Below, in pieces: positions 1 through 9,011 of a stretch of DNA of 64,000 nt. A model generated the notes under the pieces. That model did no database searches, was not told where the DNA came from, and worked only from the letters and a program-made list of their open reading frames with translations. The position numbers were made by a program, and so were the translations under genes. Position 1 is the first letter of the stretch; each line of letters begins with the position of its first letter. The stretch comes from Paraburkholderia caballeronis. Lineage in GTDB: Bacteria; Pseudomonadota; Gammaproteobacteria; Burkholderiales; Burkholderiaceae. The stretch lies in the NCBI RefSeq assembly GCF_900104845.1, contig NZ_FNSR01000001.1, forward strand, positions 3,410,001 through 3,474,000, in the 5' to 3' direction.

Positions 1-1367
1 CGGCGGTGATGCGCTCGGTGCAGGACGCCGCGCTGAAGCAGAACATCACGACGCTGCACAACCGCGTGAACGAACTCGGCGTCGCGGAGCCGGTGATCCA
101 GCAGCAGGGCAGCGACCGCATCGTCGTCGAACTGCCGGGCGTGCAGGACACCGCGAAGGCGAAGGACATCATCGGCCGCACCGCGACGCTCGAAGCGCGC
201 CTCGCGAATCCCGTGCTGCTGCATCCGAGCCCGTCCGACCCGGTGCCGCCGGGCTACGAACTGTTCACGCAGGGCAACCAGACGCCGGTGCTGCTCTCGA
301 AGCAGGTGATCTTCACCGGCGACCGCATCATCGACGCGTCGGCCGGCTTCGACGAGCATCAGCGCCCGTCCGTGAACATCCGTCTCGATTCGGCCGGCGG
401 CCGCGCGGTGCGCAGCGTGTCGCGCGACAACATCGGCAAGCCGATGGCGATGGTGCTGTTCGAGAAGGGCAAGGGTGAAGTGCTGACCGTCGCGACGATC
501 CAGTCCGAACTCGGCGACCGCTTCCAGATCACCGGCCAGCCGACCCCGCAGGCCGCGACCGACCTCGCGCTGCTGCTGCGCGCGGGCTCGCTCGCCGCGC
601 CGATGGAAATCATCGAGGAACGCACGGTCGGCCCGAGCCTCGGCGCGGACAACATCCGCAAGGGTTTCGACTCGGTCGTGTACGGCTTCGCGGCGATCGC
701 GGTGTTCATGATCGCGTACTACATGCTGTTCGGCCTGATCTCGGTGATCTCGCTGTCGGTGAACCTGCTGCTGCTGATCGCGATCCTGTCGATGCTGCAG
801 GCCACGCTGACGCTGCCCGGCATCGCGGCCATCGCGCTCGCGCTCGGCATGGCGATCGACGCGAACGTGCTGATCAACGAGCGCGTGCGCGAAGAACTGC
901 GCCGCGGCGCGGCCCCGCAACTCGCGATCCAGAACGGCTACCAGCACGCGTGGGCGACGATTCTCGACTCGAACGTGACCACGCTGATCGCCGGCCTCGC
1001 GCTGCTCGCGTTCGGCTCCGGCCCGGTGCGCGGCTTCGCGGTCGTCCACTGCATCGGCATCCTGACGTCGATGTTCTCGGCCGTGTTCTTCTCGCGCGGC
1101 CTCGTGAACCTGTGGTACGGCGGCAAGAAGAAGCTGAAGTCGCTCGCGATCGGCCAGGTGTGGCGGCCGGATTCGCTCGCGGCCGACGGCGCGCCCGCGC
1201 TCGCCAGCGACGCGGACGCCGGCACCGACACGGGCCGCGCGGTCGCCGCCGCGACGAAGAAGCCGCGCGGCGAAACGGCCGGCGCGAAAGCCGCGCCGCG
1301 CGCCGGCAAGCCGGTCGTGCGCCGCCGCACCGGCTCGACGCCTGGCAAACCGGGCTCGTCCCGCTGA
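1..1367 (+). CDS. secD: Protein translocase subunit SecD (5' truncated by window edge)
   Basis: SecD of the SecDF-YajC complex, an inner-membrane RND-type protein that uses the proton gradient to pull secreted proteins through SecYEG. Only the C-terminal ~455 residues are present and the frame is open from base 3. The end of the large periplasmic domain is followed by the SecD/SecF membrane block, with several hydrophobic segments between roughly visible residues 220 and 375 and the conserved stretch GMAIDANVLINERVREE. After the last helix comes a charged Ala/Lys/Arg/Pro-rich tail of about 75 residues (around visible residues 378-453) that is not part of the family core. secF follows after 14 bases, so the two are co-transcribed. 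The true start lies outside the window. Confidence 0.97.
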   Translation, partial: AVMRSVQDAALKQNITTLHNRVNELGVAEPVIQQQGSDRIVVELPGVQDTAKAKDIIGRTATLEARLANPVLLHPSPSDPVPPGYELFTQGNQTPVLLSKQVIFTGDRIIDASAGFDEHQRPSVNIRLDSAGGRAVRSVSRDNIGKPMAMVLFEKGKGEVLTVATIQSELGDRFQITGQPTPQAATDLALLLRAGSLAAPMEIIEERTVGPSLGADNIRKGFDSVVYGFAAIAVFMIAYYMLFGLISVISLSVNLLLLIAILSMLQATLTLPGIAAIALALGMAIDANVLINERVREELRRGAAPQLAIQNGYQHAWATILDSNVTTLIAGLALLAFGSGPVRGFAVVHCIGILTSMFSAVFFSRGLVNLWYGGKKKLKSLAIGQVWRPDSLAADGAPALASDADAGTDTGRAVAAATKKPRGETAGAKAAPRAGKPVVRRRTGSTPGKPGSSR

Positions 1368-1381
1368 TCCCGGAGAACACG

Positions 1382-2332
1382 ATGGAATTTTTCCGCATCC
1401 GTAAAGACATTCCGTTCATGCAGCGCGCGTTGATCTTCAACGCGATCTCGCTCGTGACGTTCATCGCGGCGGTGTTCTTCCTGCTGCATCGCGGGCTGCA
1501 CCTGTCGGTCGAGTTCACCGGCGGCACGGTGATCGAGGTGCAGTATCCGCAGGCGCTCGAACTGGAGCCGGTGCGCGCGTCGCTCGCGCAGATCGGCTAC
1601 GCGGACGCGCAGGTGCAGAACTTCGGCACCTCGCGCGACGTGCTGATCCGCCTGCCGCTGAAGACCGGTCTCACGTCCGCGCAGCAGAGCGACCAGGTGA
1701 TGACGACGCTGAAGGCCGCGAATCCGCAGGTGCAGCTGCAGCGCGTCGAGTTCGTCGGCCCGCAGGTCGGCAAGGAACTCGCGACCGACGGGCTGCTCGC
1801 GCTCGCGTGCGTGGTCGCCGGCATCGTGATCTACCTGTCGTTCCGCTTCGAGTGGAAATACGCGGTGGCCGGCGTGCTCGCGAACCTGCACGACGTCGTG
1901 ATCATTCTCGGCTTCTTCGCGTTCTTCCAGTGGGAGTTCTCGCTGTCGGTGCTCGCGGCGGTGCTCGCGGTGCTCGGTTATTCGGTGAACGAGTCGGTCG
2001 TCATCTTCGACCGGATTCGCGAGACGTTCCGCCGCGAACGCAAGATGACCGTGATCGAAGTAATCAACCACGCGATCACGAGCACGATGTCGCGGACCAT
2101 CATCACGCACGGCAGCACGCAGATGATGGTGCTGTCGATGTTCCTGTTCGGCGGCCCGACGCTGCACTACTTCGCGCTCGCGCTGACGGTCGGCATCCTG
2201 TTCGGCATCTATTCGTCGGTGTTCGTCGCGGCGGCGCTCGCGATGTGGTTCGGCGTGAAGCGCGAGGATCTGGTGAAGGACAAGAAGGAACGCCACGATC
2301 CGAACGATCCGAATGCGGGCGCGCAGGTCTGA
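1382..2332 (+). CDS. secF: Protein translocase subunit SecF
   Basis: SecF, partner of SecD in proton-driven protein export across the inner membrane. It has 316 residues, the usual length. There is an N-terminal transmembrane segment (about residues 18-37), then the periplasmic domain opening with FTGGTVIEVQYP, then five hydrophobic segments in the C-terminal half. The conserved ESVVIFDRIRE motif sits in the membrane domain. The ATG at 1382 is chosen because the family N-terminus (MEFFRIRKDI) starts here and GGAGA lies just upstream. The same frame is open further upstream, but that part overlaps secD and has no family similarity. An intrinsic terminator follows 27 bases after the stop. Confidence 0.97.
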   Translation: MEFFRIRKDIPFMQRALIFNAISLVTFIAAVFFLLHRGLHLSVEFTGGTVIEVQYPQALELEPVRASLAQIGYADAQVQNFGTSRDVLIRLPLKTGLTSAQQSDQVMTTLKAANPQVQLQRVEFVGPQVGKELATDGLLALACVVAGIVIYLSFRFEWKYAVAGVLANLHDVVIILGFFAFFQWEFSLSVLAAVLAVLGYSVNESVVIFDRIRETFRRERKMTVIEVINHAITSTMSRTIITHGSTQMMVLSMFLFGGPTLHYFALALTVGILFGIYSSVFVAAALAMWFGVKREDLVKDKKERHDPNDPNAGAQV

Positions 2333-2358
2333 GCCTGCGCGATACGCGCGGCTCGCGC

Positions 2359-2393
2359 AAAAAAGCCGGTTCCTTGGAACCGGCTTTTTTTAT
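2359..2393. terminator. Bidirectional intrinsic terminator after secF
   Basis: A perfect GCCGGTTCC / GGAACCGGC stem with a tiny loop is flanked by a run of A on the left and seven T on the right. It can end secDF from the left and the YceI operon from the right. Confidence 0.9.
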
Positions 2394-2427
2394 TCCGCGC
2401 GGAAAGGAACGCGTAAAACGACGCGCG

Positions 2428-3006
2428 TTACTGCTTCACCCCTTCGGCCTGGATGTGCAGCGTCGTCTTCATCTGGAAGCCGTACTGCTTGCCGGAGTCG
2501 ATGCCGAAGTCCGAGCGGTCGAACGCCGAGGTCGCCTCGACGCCGCACACCTCGCGCTTGAGCATCGGATGCTGGATGCACTTGAACGACTGGATCTGAA
2601 GATTCAACGGCCGCGTGACGCCATGCAGCGTCAGCGTGCCGATCACCTCTTTCGGCCGGTCGCCGTCGAACACGATCCGCGTGCCCTTGTACGTCGCGGT
2701 CGGATATTTCGCGGCGTCGAGGAAGTCCGCGCCGGCCAGATGCTCGTCGAGCGCCGCATTGCCGGTCTGCACCGACGACGGATCGACGGTGACGTCGAGC
2801 GTGCCGGTCTTCGCGGCGCGATCGAGCGTCACGGTGCCCGAGCTTTTCGTGAACTTGCCGCGCCACACCGACAGCCCGTTGAAATGATCGGCCTCGAAAC
2901 TCGGATACGTGTGCTGCGGATCGAGCTGATAGGTGTCGGCCGCAAACGCGCCGAACGACAGCGACGCCGCGAGCGCGCCGACGGTCATCAACAGGGATGG
3001 TTTCAA
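2428..3006 (-). CDS. YceI-family periplasmic protein 1
   Basis: YceI-family lipocalin-like protein of 192 residues. Family members bind isoprenoid or quinone-like lipids in the periplasm; the ligand here is unknown. A TTG start at 3006 is chosen because AAGGAGG lies 5 bases upstream and the reading then begins with a good signal peptide ([21 protein letters not shown], with cleavage likely after residue 22). The mature part starts with the family signature [17 protein letters not shown] and ends with the usual beta-strand pattern. It lies downstream of a second YceI gene and a cytochrome b561 on the same strand, probably in one operon. The paralogue pair next to b561 suggests a shared redox or lipid role, which is inference. 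Confidence 0.92.
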   Translation of the reverse strand: MKPSLLMTVGALAASLSFGAFAADTYQLDPQHTYPSFEADHFNGLSVWRGKFTKSSGTVTLDRAAKTGTLDVTVDPSSVQTGNAALDEHLAGADFLDAAKYPTATYKGTRIVFDGDRPKEVIGTLTLHGVTRPLNLQIQSFKCIQHPMLKREVCGVEATSAFDRSDFGIDSGKQYGFQMKTTLHIQAEGVKQ

Positions 3007-3059
3007 CTGAGCCTCCTTGGTTATCGATGTGAGTGAAGCGAGACGAAAGCGCGCCGCCG

Positions 3060-3650
3060 CTATTGACGCTGCGTGACGACGTGAAAGCGGATCTGCACTT
3101 CGTCGGCGACGACGGACGTGTCCTTCCATTCGCCCGCGCCGATGCCGAACGCGAGACGCCGGATCGGCAGCGTGCCGTCGAACGTCTGCGTGGCGCCCTG
3201 CTGCGCGACGGTGATCGGCGCGACCACGGTTTCCGCGTGGCCGCGGATCGTCAACTGGCCGGTCACGCGATACTGGTTCGCGCCGGCCGGCGCGATCGAC
3301 GTCGACACGAACGTCGCCTGCGGATGGGTTTTCGCGTCGAACCAGTCGGGGCCGCGCACCGAGTCGTTATAGGTCGCGTCGCCGAGATCGTAGCTGCCGA
3401 CGTCGACGGTCACGCGCGCGGTGCCGGCGGCGGGTTTCGCGGGATCGAAGTCGATCTGCGCGTCGAACTTCGTGAAGCGGCCTTCGACGGACACGCCCAT
3501 CTGCTTCGACACGGCGGTCAGCGTGCTCTTCGCGGGATCGAACTGCGCGGCGGCGTTGGCCGGCGTGGCGAGCACGGCAGCCACGGCGACAAGCGACGCG
3601 GCAACCGCGAGCGTCGCGTAAAAACGGCTGATCGAATCACGCGGGGTCAT
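3060..3650 (-). CDS. YceI-family periplasmic protein 2
   Basis: Second YceI-family protein, 196 residues, with an N-terminal signal peptide of about 33 residues (hydrophobic [20 protein letters not shown]) and the lipocalin-like YceI fold after it ([23 protein letters not shown], then HPQATFVST). Its ATG overlaps the stop of the upstream cytochrome b561 gene in an ATGA arrangement, indicating translational coupling. The two YceI proteins are clearly diverged, so this is not a recent duplication. In other bacteria YceI genes often sit beside b561 genes. A role in quinone or lipid handling at the membrane face is inferred from that pairing. Confidence 0.93.
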   Translation of the reverse strand: MTPRDSISRFYATLAVAASLVAVAAVLATPANAAAQFDPAKSTLTAVSKQMGVSVEGRFTKFDAQIDFDPAKPAAGTARVTVDVGSYDLGDATYNDSVRGPDWFDAKTHPQATFVSTSIAPAGANQYRVTGQLTIRGHAETVVAPITVAQQGATQTFDGTLPIRRLAFGIGAGEWKDTSVVADEVQIRFHVVTQRQ

Positions 3651-4216
3651 GTGCGTCCTCGTCCGATGAACGGAATCATCCGCGACAGCAGGCCGTCGCG
3701 ATCGAACCACTGATGCTTGAGCGCCGCGGCGACGTGCAGCACGACGAGCACGGCGAGCGTATAGTTCAACGCGACGTGCACGTCGCGCAGCACGGTCTTC
3801 AGCGCCGGGTCGGGCGCGATCAGCATCGGCAGCGGCACGATGCCGAGATAAACGACCTGCACGTTCGCGGCCGAGCTGAACAGATACCCGGACAGCGGCA
3901 CCGCGAACATCAGCAGGTACAGCAGCCCGTGCACGCCGTGCGCGGCCTGGCGCTGCCACGCGGGCATCGCGGGCGGCGGCGGCGCACGATGGGTCGCGCG
4001 CCACAGCACGCGCAGCGCCGCGAACGCGAACACGGTGACGCCGAGCCACTTGTGCCACGAATAATAGCGGAGCTTCGTCGGCGTGATTCCGTGGATGTCG
4101 GTCATCACCCAGCCGAGGCCGAACGCGCAGATCATCAGCAGCGCGATCAGCCAGTGCAGCGCGATCGCGGTGCGCGTCCATCCGGCGGGCGGGAGTCGTT
4201 CGGGGTCGGCGGTCAT
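3647..4216 (-). CDS. Cytochrome b561 (CybB-like)
   Basis: Small di-haem inner-membrane cytochrome b561, 189 residues, four predicted transmembrane helices. In the E. coli relative CybB it acts as a superoxide:ubiquinone oxidoreductase. Likely haem-ligand histidines are visible: His21 in ALHWLI, His55 in YYSWHKWLG, and two in the last two helices (DVHVALNY and VVLHVAA). It is the first gene of the b561-yceI-yceI operon, divergent from the pqi genes. Four bases are shared with the next gene. The function is family-based; the physiological electron donor is not evident. Confidence 0.93.
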   Translation of the reverse strand: MTADPERLPPAGWTRTAIALHWLIALLMICAFGLGWVMTDIHGITPTKLRYYSWHKWLGVTVFAFAALRVLWRATHRAPPPPAMPAWQRQAAHGVHGLLYLLMFAVPLSGYLFSSAANVQVVYLGIVPLPMLIAPDPALKTVLRDVHVALNYTLAVLVVLHVAAALKHQWFDRDGLLSRMIPFIGRGRT

Positions 4217-4661
4217 CGGTCGGTGCGTCTCATTCGGGCGGTCAATGGTGAACTCAACGCGGCAGCGGCCGCGTTTATTCCATCCGGTGCGGCCGGGCGG
4301 CGTGCCGCGCTCGCGGACGCGCGGCGCGCAACCGTGTCACACTCGTCGCCCGCGCGCCGGTCCGGCTGCGCACTCCGAGTTTGCTACGGGTTGGCCGCGA
4401 GGGTAGCTGCGGCGCAGCGGTCGGTCGCGCGACGGCGACGCGCGTCGCGAACCGCCGCGACGAATAACAGGCACGAAGGGGCGAACCGCAGCCAACGCCG
4501 TGGCCAAAGCCCCGCCGGACGGCCCCGACGCCGCGATTTAGCACGCTAAACAGTCCGTTTGGTAACATGGCGCGACGCCGCAGCAACCGCTGACCGTTGC
4601 ATACGCGTGCGCGCACGGCGCTGCACGTTCCCGTCAACGCCGTTTTGCGTCACCTGCCCGC
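4217..4661. promoter_or_regulatory. Divergent control region between cytochrome b561 and pqiA, with a palindrome at 4537-4550
   Basis: This 445-base stretch has no supported gene. Near its right end is the palindrome TTTAGC-AC-GCTAAA (4537-4550), followed by a possible -10 box TAACAT (4563-4568) for the pqi operon about 95 bases before its start. The position of the palindrome in the -25 to -35 zone would suit a repressor operator. The left two thirds are GC-rich with no recognisable element. Confidence 0.45.
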
Positions 4662-5477
4662 ATGGCTTTCGAGAATATGATCGCGTGTCACGAATGTGAT
4701 GCGCTGTACCGCAAACCGCGCCTGCTCGGCCGCCAGTCGGCGCGCTGCCCGCGCTGCGGCGCCACGCTCTATCACAGCTCGTCGGCGCAGCTCGACCGCA
4801 TCTGCGCGATCACGCTCGCGGCGCTCGTCACGTTCATCATCGCGCAGTCGTTCCCAATCGTCGAACTCGACGCGAACGGCATCCACACGCAGTCGAGCCT
4901 GTTCGGCGCGCTCGTCGTGCTGTGGGAAGAGGACATGCAGATCGTCGCGATCATGGTGTTCTGCGCGACGGTCCTGTTCCCGCTGACCGAGATGGTCGCG
5001 CTGCTGTACGTGCTGCTGCCGGTGCGCTACGGCTTCATTCCGCCGGGCTTCAACCGGGTGCTGCGCGCGATCCAGTTCGTGCGGCCGTGGGGGATGCTCG
5101 AAGTGTTCATGCTCGGCGTGCTGATCACAATCGTCAAAATGGTGAGCCTCGCGCGCGTGATTCCGGAGACGTCGCTGTTCGCTTTCGGCGCGCTGACACT
5201 GATGTTCACGGTCGTCGTCACGTTCGATTCGCGCACGCTATGGGACATCGCCGATGCGCTGCGCGCCGGCGCGCGCGCGTCGCGCGGCGGCCCGGCCGGC
5301 GATGCGGGTGACGCGGGCGATCGAGGCAACCCGGACGCCCCGCACGACTCCGACGATCCACGCGGCGCCGGCGGCCTGCCCGGCCCGCACGGCGCATTGC
5401 CGGCGCTGCCCGACATCCGCGGCCGCGCGCCGGGCCGCGCGCGCCGCGCCGCCGTCTACGGACGCCCGCCGCGATGA
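4662..5477 (+). CDS. pqiA: Paraquat-inducible protein A, first half (PqiA-like)
   Basis: Inner-membrane PqiA-domain protein, 271 residues. PqiA works with the MCE-domain protein PqiB and lipoprotein PqiC in lipid traffic between the membranes. The N-terminus has a zinc-ribbon-like CHEC...CPRC motif (Cys9, Cys12, Cys29, Cys32), then four hydrophobic segments in residues ~48-195. The C-terminal ~65 residues are low-complexity Gly/Ala/Pro/Arg. In E. coli PqiA is one ~417-residue chain with two such halves; here the halves are separate genes, this one being the first. Its stop overlaps the start of the second half (ATGA), so the two are translationally coupled. Confidence 0.92.
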   Translation: MAFENMIACHECDALYRKPRLLGRQSARCPRCGATLYHSSSAQLDRICAITLAALVTFIIAQSFPIVELDANGIHTQSSLFGALVVLWEEDMQIVAIMVFCATVLFPLTEMVALLYVLLPVRYGFIPPGFNRVLRAIQFVRPWGMLEVFMLGVLITIVKMVSLARVIPETSLFAFGALTLMFTVVVTFDSRTLWDIADALRAGARASRGGPAGDAGDAGDRGNPDAPHDSDDPRGAGGLPGPHGALPALPDIRGRAPGRARRAAVYGRPPR

Positions 5478-6190
5478 AATACCGAACCGCCGCCTCCGCC
5501 GGCCTCGCGTCGTGCCACGCGTGCGGACGCGTGCAGCCGCTCGTGCGCTCGGTCGCGCAGCAGCGTTGCATGCGCTGCGGCGCGCCGCTGCACCGGCGCA
5601 ACCCGGACAGCCTGATGCGCACCTGGGCCTTGCTGATCGCCGCCGCGCTGCTGTACATCCCGGCGAACCTGCTGCCGGTGATGCACACCGCGTCGCTCGT
5701 CGGCGACCAGGACGACACGATCATGAGCGGCGTCGTGTTCTTCTGGACCTCGGGCGACTGGGCGCTCGCGGTGATCGTGTTCATCGCGAGCATCCTCGTG
5801 CCAATGCTGAAGCTGTCGGTGCTCGCGCTGCTCGCGATCACGTCGCAGCGCCGCTCGACGTGGCGTCCGCACGAGCGCACGTCGCTGTACCGGCTCGTCG
5901 AGTTCATCGGCCGCTGGTCGATGCTCGACGTGTTCGTCGTCACGCTGACCGTCGCGCTGGTACGCTTCCAGTCTCTCGCAGTGATCACCGCGGGGCCGGG
6001 CGCGATCGCGTTCGGCTCGGTCGTGATCCTGACGATGCTCGCATCGCTGCAGTTCGACCCGCGCCTGATCTGGGACCCGCTGAACGACGCCGGTCCGGAC
6101 CGGCGCCGCAACGGCACGCCGCCGTTGCCCCAACCGCCACAGCCACCCCTGCAACAACCGCAACACACTCAGGACCGTCCCCATGAATAG
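5474..6190 (+). CDS. pqiA: Paraquat-inducible protein A, second half (PqiA-like)
   Basis: Second PqiA-domain protein, 238 residues, encoded separately from the first half. It repeats the same plan: Cys14-x-x-Cys17 and Cys32-x-x-Cys35, then four membrane helices with conserved IPANLLPVMHT and SILVPMLKL segments. The tail (residues ~208-238) is Pro/Gln-rich. The start overlaps the previous gene by 4 bases and the end overlaps pqiB by 8 bases, so the four pqi genes are very tightly packed and likely give one complex. Naming both halves pqiA is a convenience; they may form a heterodimer equivalent to fused PqiA. Confidence 0.92.
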   Translation: MKYRTAASAGLASCHACGRVQPLVRSVAQQRCMRCGAPLHRRNPDSLMRTWALLIAAALLYIPANLLPVMHTASLVGDQDDTIMSGVVFFWTSGDWALAVIVFIASILVPMLKLSVLALLAITSQRRSTWRPHERTSLYRLVEFIGRWSMLDVFVVTLTVALVRFQSLAVITAGPGAIAFGSVVILTMLASLQFDPRLIWDPLNDAGPDRRRNGTPPLPQPPQPPLQQPQHTQDRPHE

Positions 6191-7820
6191 TCCGCAAGGA
6201 CCGACTCCGCCGTCCGCGGGCGGCCCGCTGCCGCCCGACCTGCCGGAGCCCGACATCGTGCCGCCGCGCCGCTGGCTGCCGTCGCTCGTCTGGATCGTGC
6301 CGCTGATCGCCGCGCTGATCGGCGTCGCGCTCGTCGTCCGGTCAGTCGCGAACCGCGGCCCGACGATCACGATCAGCTTCGCGAGCGCCGAGGGCCTGGA
6401 ACCCGGCAAGACGAAGGTGAAGTACAAGGCCGTCGACATCGGCTCGGTCCGCTCGATCAAGCTGTCGAGCAACCTGTCGCACGTGCTCGTCGAGGTGGAG
6501 CTGACCAAGGACGCCGAAGCGTTCGCGCTGAAGGACAGCCGCTTCTGGATCGTGCGGCCGCGGGTCGGCGCGACCGGCGTGTCCGGGCTCGGCACGCTGC
6601 TGTCCGGCTCGTACATCGGCGCGGACGCCGGCCGTTCGACCGAGTCGCAGTCGGAATTCGTCGGGCTCGAAACGCCGCCCGCGGTGACGATCGACGAGCG
6701 CGGCCACCGCTACACGCTGCACGGCGACTCGCTCGGCTCGCTCGACATCGGCTCGCCGATCTTCTACCGGCGCGTGCAGGTCGGCCAGGTGACCGGCTTC
6801 TCGCTCGACAAGGACGGCACCGGCGTCACGCTGCAGGTGTTCGTCAACGCGCCGTACGACCAGTACGTCGGCGGCAACACGCGCTGGTGGCACGCGAGCG
6901 GCGTGAACCTGCAACTGGATTCGAGCGGCTTCAAGCTGAACACGCAGTCGCTCGCGACGGTGATCGTCGGCGGCATCGCGTTCCAGCAGCCGGCCGGCCA
7001 GCCGATCGGCCAGCAGGCGGCAGACAATTCGACGTTCCTGCTCGCATCCGACGAGAACGACGCGATGCGCGAGCCGGACGGCCCGCCGGTGCGCGTCGTG
7101 ATGTACTTCAACCAGTCGCTGCGCGGGCTTGCGGTCGGCGCGCCGGTGGACTTCCGCGGCATCACGCTCGGCCAGGTGACGGACATCGGCATCCAGTACG
7201 ACCCGAAGCAGCACAACTTCACGATGCCGGTCACGATGGACCTGTACCCGCTGCGGCTGTCGCGCCGCGTGCGCGGCGAGCCGCCCGCGCCGCAGACGCC
7301 GCAGAGCCACGAACTGCTGAAGCGGCTCGTGTCGCGCGGGCTGCGCGGCCAGTTGCGCACCGGCAACCTGCTGACCGGCCAGTTGTACATCGCGCTCGAC
7401 ATGTTCCCGAAGGCCGCGCCCGCGCAGGCGAAGCTGGACCGCGACCCGATGGAGCTGCCGACCGTGCCGAACACGCTCGACGAGCTTCAGCTGCAGGTCG
7501 CGGACATCGCGAAAAAGCTCGATCAGGTCCCGTTCGACCAGATCGGCACGAACCTGAACAGCGCGCTGAAGAACGCGAACCAGCTATTCACGCAGTTGAA
7601 CGGCCAGCTCGTGCCGCAGGCGCGCGACACGCTCGCGGCCGCGCAGAAGACCTTCGGCAGCGCGGAAGCGACGCTGCAGCAGGACTCGCCGCTGCAGTCA
7701 GACGTGCACCAGGCGTTGCAGGAACTCACGCGCACGCTGCAGTCGCTGAACGCGCTGTCCGATTATCTGGAACGCCACCCCGAGTCGCTGCTGCGCGGCA
7801 AATCAGGAGACCAGCCATGA
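6183..7820 (+). CDS. pqiB: PqiB, MCE-domain intermembrane lipid transport protein
   Basis: 545-residue MCE (MlaD-type) protein. One N-terminal membrane anchor (residues ~32-53, SLVWIVPLIAALIGVALVV) holds three consecutive MCE domains in the periplasm (about residues 59-150, 170-285 and 300-415), followed by a helical C-terminal region rich in Leu/Gln. In E. coli PqiB the MCE rings and the helical tube form a channel between inner and outer membrane. Length and domain number match that family. It sits between the split pqiA genes and pqiC with overlapping ends, so it is expressed as part of the same transport system. Confidence 0.95.
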   Translation: MNSPQGPTPPSAGGPLPPDLPEPDIVPPRRWLPSLVWIVPLIAALIGVALVVRSVANRGPTITISFASAEGLEPGKTKVKYKAVDIGSVRSIKLSSNLSHVLVEVELTKDAEAFALKDSRFWIVRPRVGATGVSGLGTLLSGSYIGADAGRSTESQSEFVGLETPPAVTIDERGHRYTLHGDSLGSLDIGSPIFYRRVQVGQVTGFSLDKDGTGVTLQVFVNAPYDQYVGGNTRWWHASGVNLQLDSSGFKLNTQSLATVIVGGIAFQQPAGQPIGQQAADNSTFLLASDENDAMREPDGPPVRVVMYFNQSLRGLAVGAPVDFRGITLGQVTDIGIQYDPKQHNFTMPVTMDLYPLRLSRRVRGEPPAPQTPQSHELLKRLVSRGLRGQLRTGNLLTGQLYIALDMFPKAAPAQAKLDRDPMELPTVPNTLDELQLQVADIAKKLDQVPFDQIGTNLNSALKNANQLFTQLNGQLVPQARDTLAAAQKTFGSAEATLQQDSPLQSDVHQALQELTRTLQSLNALSDYLERHPESLLRGKSGDQP

Positions 7821-8548
7821 CGTTCGACCGGCGCCCCGCCGCCGCGCGCGCGCCGCGCCGCGCCGCCCGCCGCGCCGGCGCGGCGCTCTTCACCGCGTGC
7901 GCGCTCGCGGCGGCCGCCCTCGCCGGCTGCGCGTCGCCGCCGAGCCGCTTCTACACGCTGAACCCCGGCGATACGACCGCGCCCGCCGTCGCGAATCCGC
8001 CCTGGCTGATCGAGCTTGCGCCGGTCGACATGCCGTCGCAGGTCGCGAAGAACCAGTTCGTCGTGCAGCGCAGCGCAACGCAGGTCGACATGCTCGAACA
8101 GGAGCGCTGGGCGTCGCTGCCGGGCGACGAGGTGCGCCGCGCGCTGTCGGGCGACCTCGCGCAGCAGCTCGGCACGATCGACGTGTACGGCTCGCCGCAT
8201 CCGGAAAACGTGCCGGTGTACCGCGTCAGCGTGAACGTGCAGCGCTTCGAGTCGTGGCCCGGCTCGCACGCGCTGATCGACGCGGTGTGGAGCGTGCGGT
8301 CGCTGCGCACGCAGAACGTGATGACCTGCCGCAGCGTCGTCAACGAGCGGGTCGGCGACGGGTACGAACAACTCGTCGACGGACATCGGCGCGCGGTGCA
8401 GGCGCTGTCGGACGCGATCGCGACCGGCGTGCGCACGCTTTCTCAGGCTGGACCGGCGGTCGCGACGACGACGGCCGCCGGCTCCGCTAGCCGCGCGAAG
8501 GCGCCGGTCGGCATCCCCTGTCCGGCGGCCGTCGCGGCGGGGAGCTGA
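7817..8548 (+). CDS. pqiC: PqiC-like outer-membrane lipoprotein (DUF330/ABC-type aux)
   Basis: 243-residue lipoprotein completing the pqi operon. A basic N-terminus, a hydrophobic stretch and the lipobox Leu35-Ala-Gly-Cys38 predict lipid modification at Cys38. The mature part begins SPPSRFYTLNPG, typical of the DUF330/PqiC family, whose E. coli member docks the PqiB tube to the outer membrane. The ATG at 7817 overlaps the pqiB stop (ATGA). The same frame is open far upstream, but only as a shadow of pqiB. The start yields a rather long, Arg/Ala-rich n-region (residues 1-21), so a slightly later start is conceivable. Confidence 0.93.
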   Translation: MTFDRRPAAARAPRRAARRAGAALFTACALAAAALAGCASPPSRFYTLNPGDTTAPAVANPPWLIELAPVDMPSQVAKNQFVVQRSATQVDMLEQERWASLPGDEVRRALSGDLAQQLGTIDVYGSPHPENVPVYRVSVNVQRFESWPGSHALIDAVWSVRSLRTQNVMTCRSVVNERVGDGYEQLVDGHRRAVQALSDAIATGVRTLSQAGPAVATTTAAGSASRAKAPVGIPCPAAVAAGS

Positions 8549-8569
8549 GCGCCGCCGCGCGGGGCGACG

Positions 8570-8854
8570 ATGCGCCGACGCCGATGCGCGCACCGGACCC
8601 CGTGGAACGCGCATGGGGTTGCGCTGGCGTACACGGCCCTCGCGAACCTGGCCGCGCCGCATCCCGCGATGTCCGCTGCTCGCGCGGGGCCCTGGGCGCT
8701 CGCGCTCCTGATGGCGGTCCGCTCGCGCGGGCTGCGGCGCAGCGAAGTGTGGCCGCTCGTGCGCGCGATCTGGCGGCGCATCGCGCGGCATCCGCTCGAT
8801 CTCGTGTGGCCGCTGCGCGCGCGCCGCGACGCGGATGCGGGCGGCCACGGCTGA
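8570..8854 (+). CDS. Possible small hypothetical protein after pqiC
   Basis: A 94-residue frame begins 21 bases after pqiC on the same strand. I do not recognise it. It is Arg/Ala-rich and lysine-free, with a hydrophobic middle (residues ~34-50) and a Trp/Arg-rich C-terminal part (about residues 50-85). The second half uses the G/C-ending codons typical of real genes here, but in such GC-rich DNA that is weak evidence and no good ribosome-binding site is visible. It may be a genuine small basic protein or chance. Confidence 0.3.
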   Translation: MRRRRCAHRTPWNAHGVALAYTALANLAAPHPAMSAARAGPWALALLMAVRSRGLRRSEVWPLVRAIWRRIARHPLDLVWPLRARRDADAGGHG

Positions 8855-8970
8855 AGCGCGTCGCATGGCGGCTGTCCGGGCGCGGCCCGCGCATGAGCGC
8901 GCTCCCGCCGCCCCCGTCCCGCACGGAGGCTTTCACCGCCCCGTCGTCCGGCCCGACGCGCGCAACCGCG

Positions 8971-8976
8971 TACAAT
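8971..8976 (+). promoter_or_regulatory. -10 box for rlmL
   Basis: TACAAT lies 36 bases before the rlmL start. No convincing -35 hexamer is present 16-18 bases upstream. Confidence 0.5.
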
Positions 8977-9011
8977 AGCGCCTTCCGCCGCACCGTCTCC
9001 TCCTTCCCTTC

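Noticed and set aside
938..2296. A 452-residue open frame antisense to secD/secF, and many similar long antisense frames elsewhere
   Set aside because: They mirror real genes in GC-rich DNA, are Arg/His/Glu-rich in the pattern of antisense reading, and lack domains or start signals.
2341..3036. Rightward open frame continuing from secF into the YceI gene (1807-3036)
   Set aside because: It is out of frame with secF and antisense to the YceI gene, which has a signal peptide and ribosome-binding site on the other strand.
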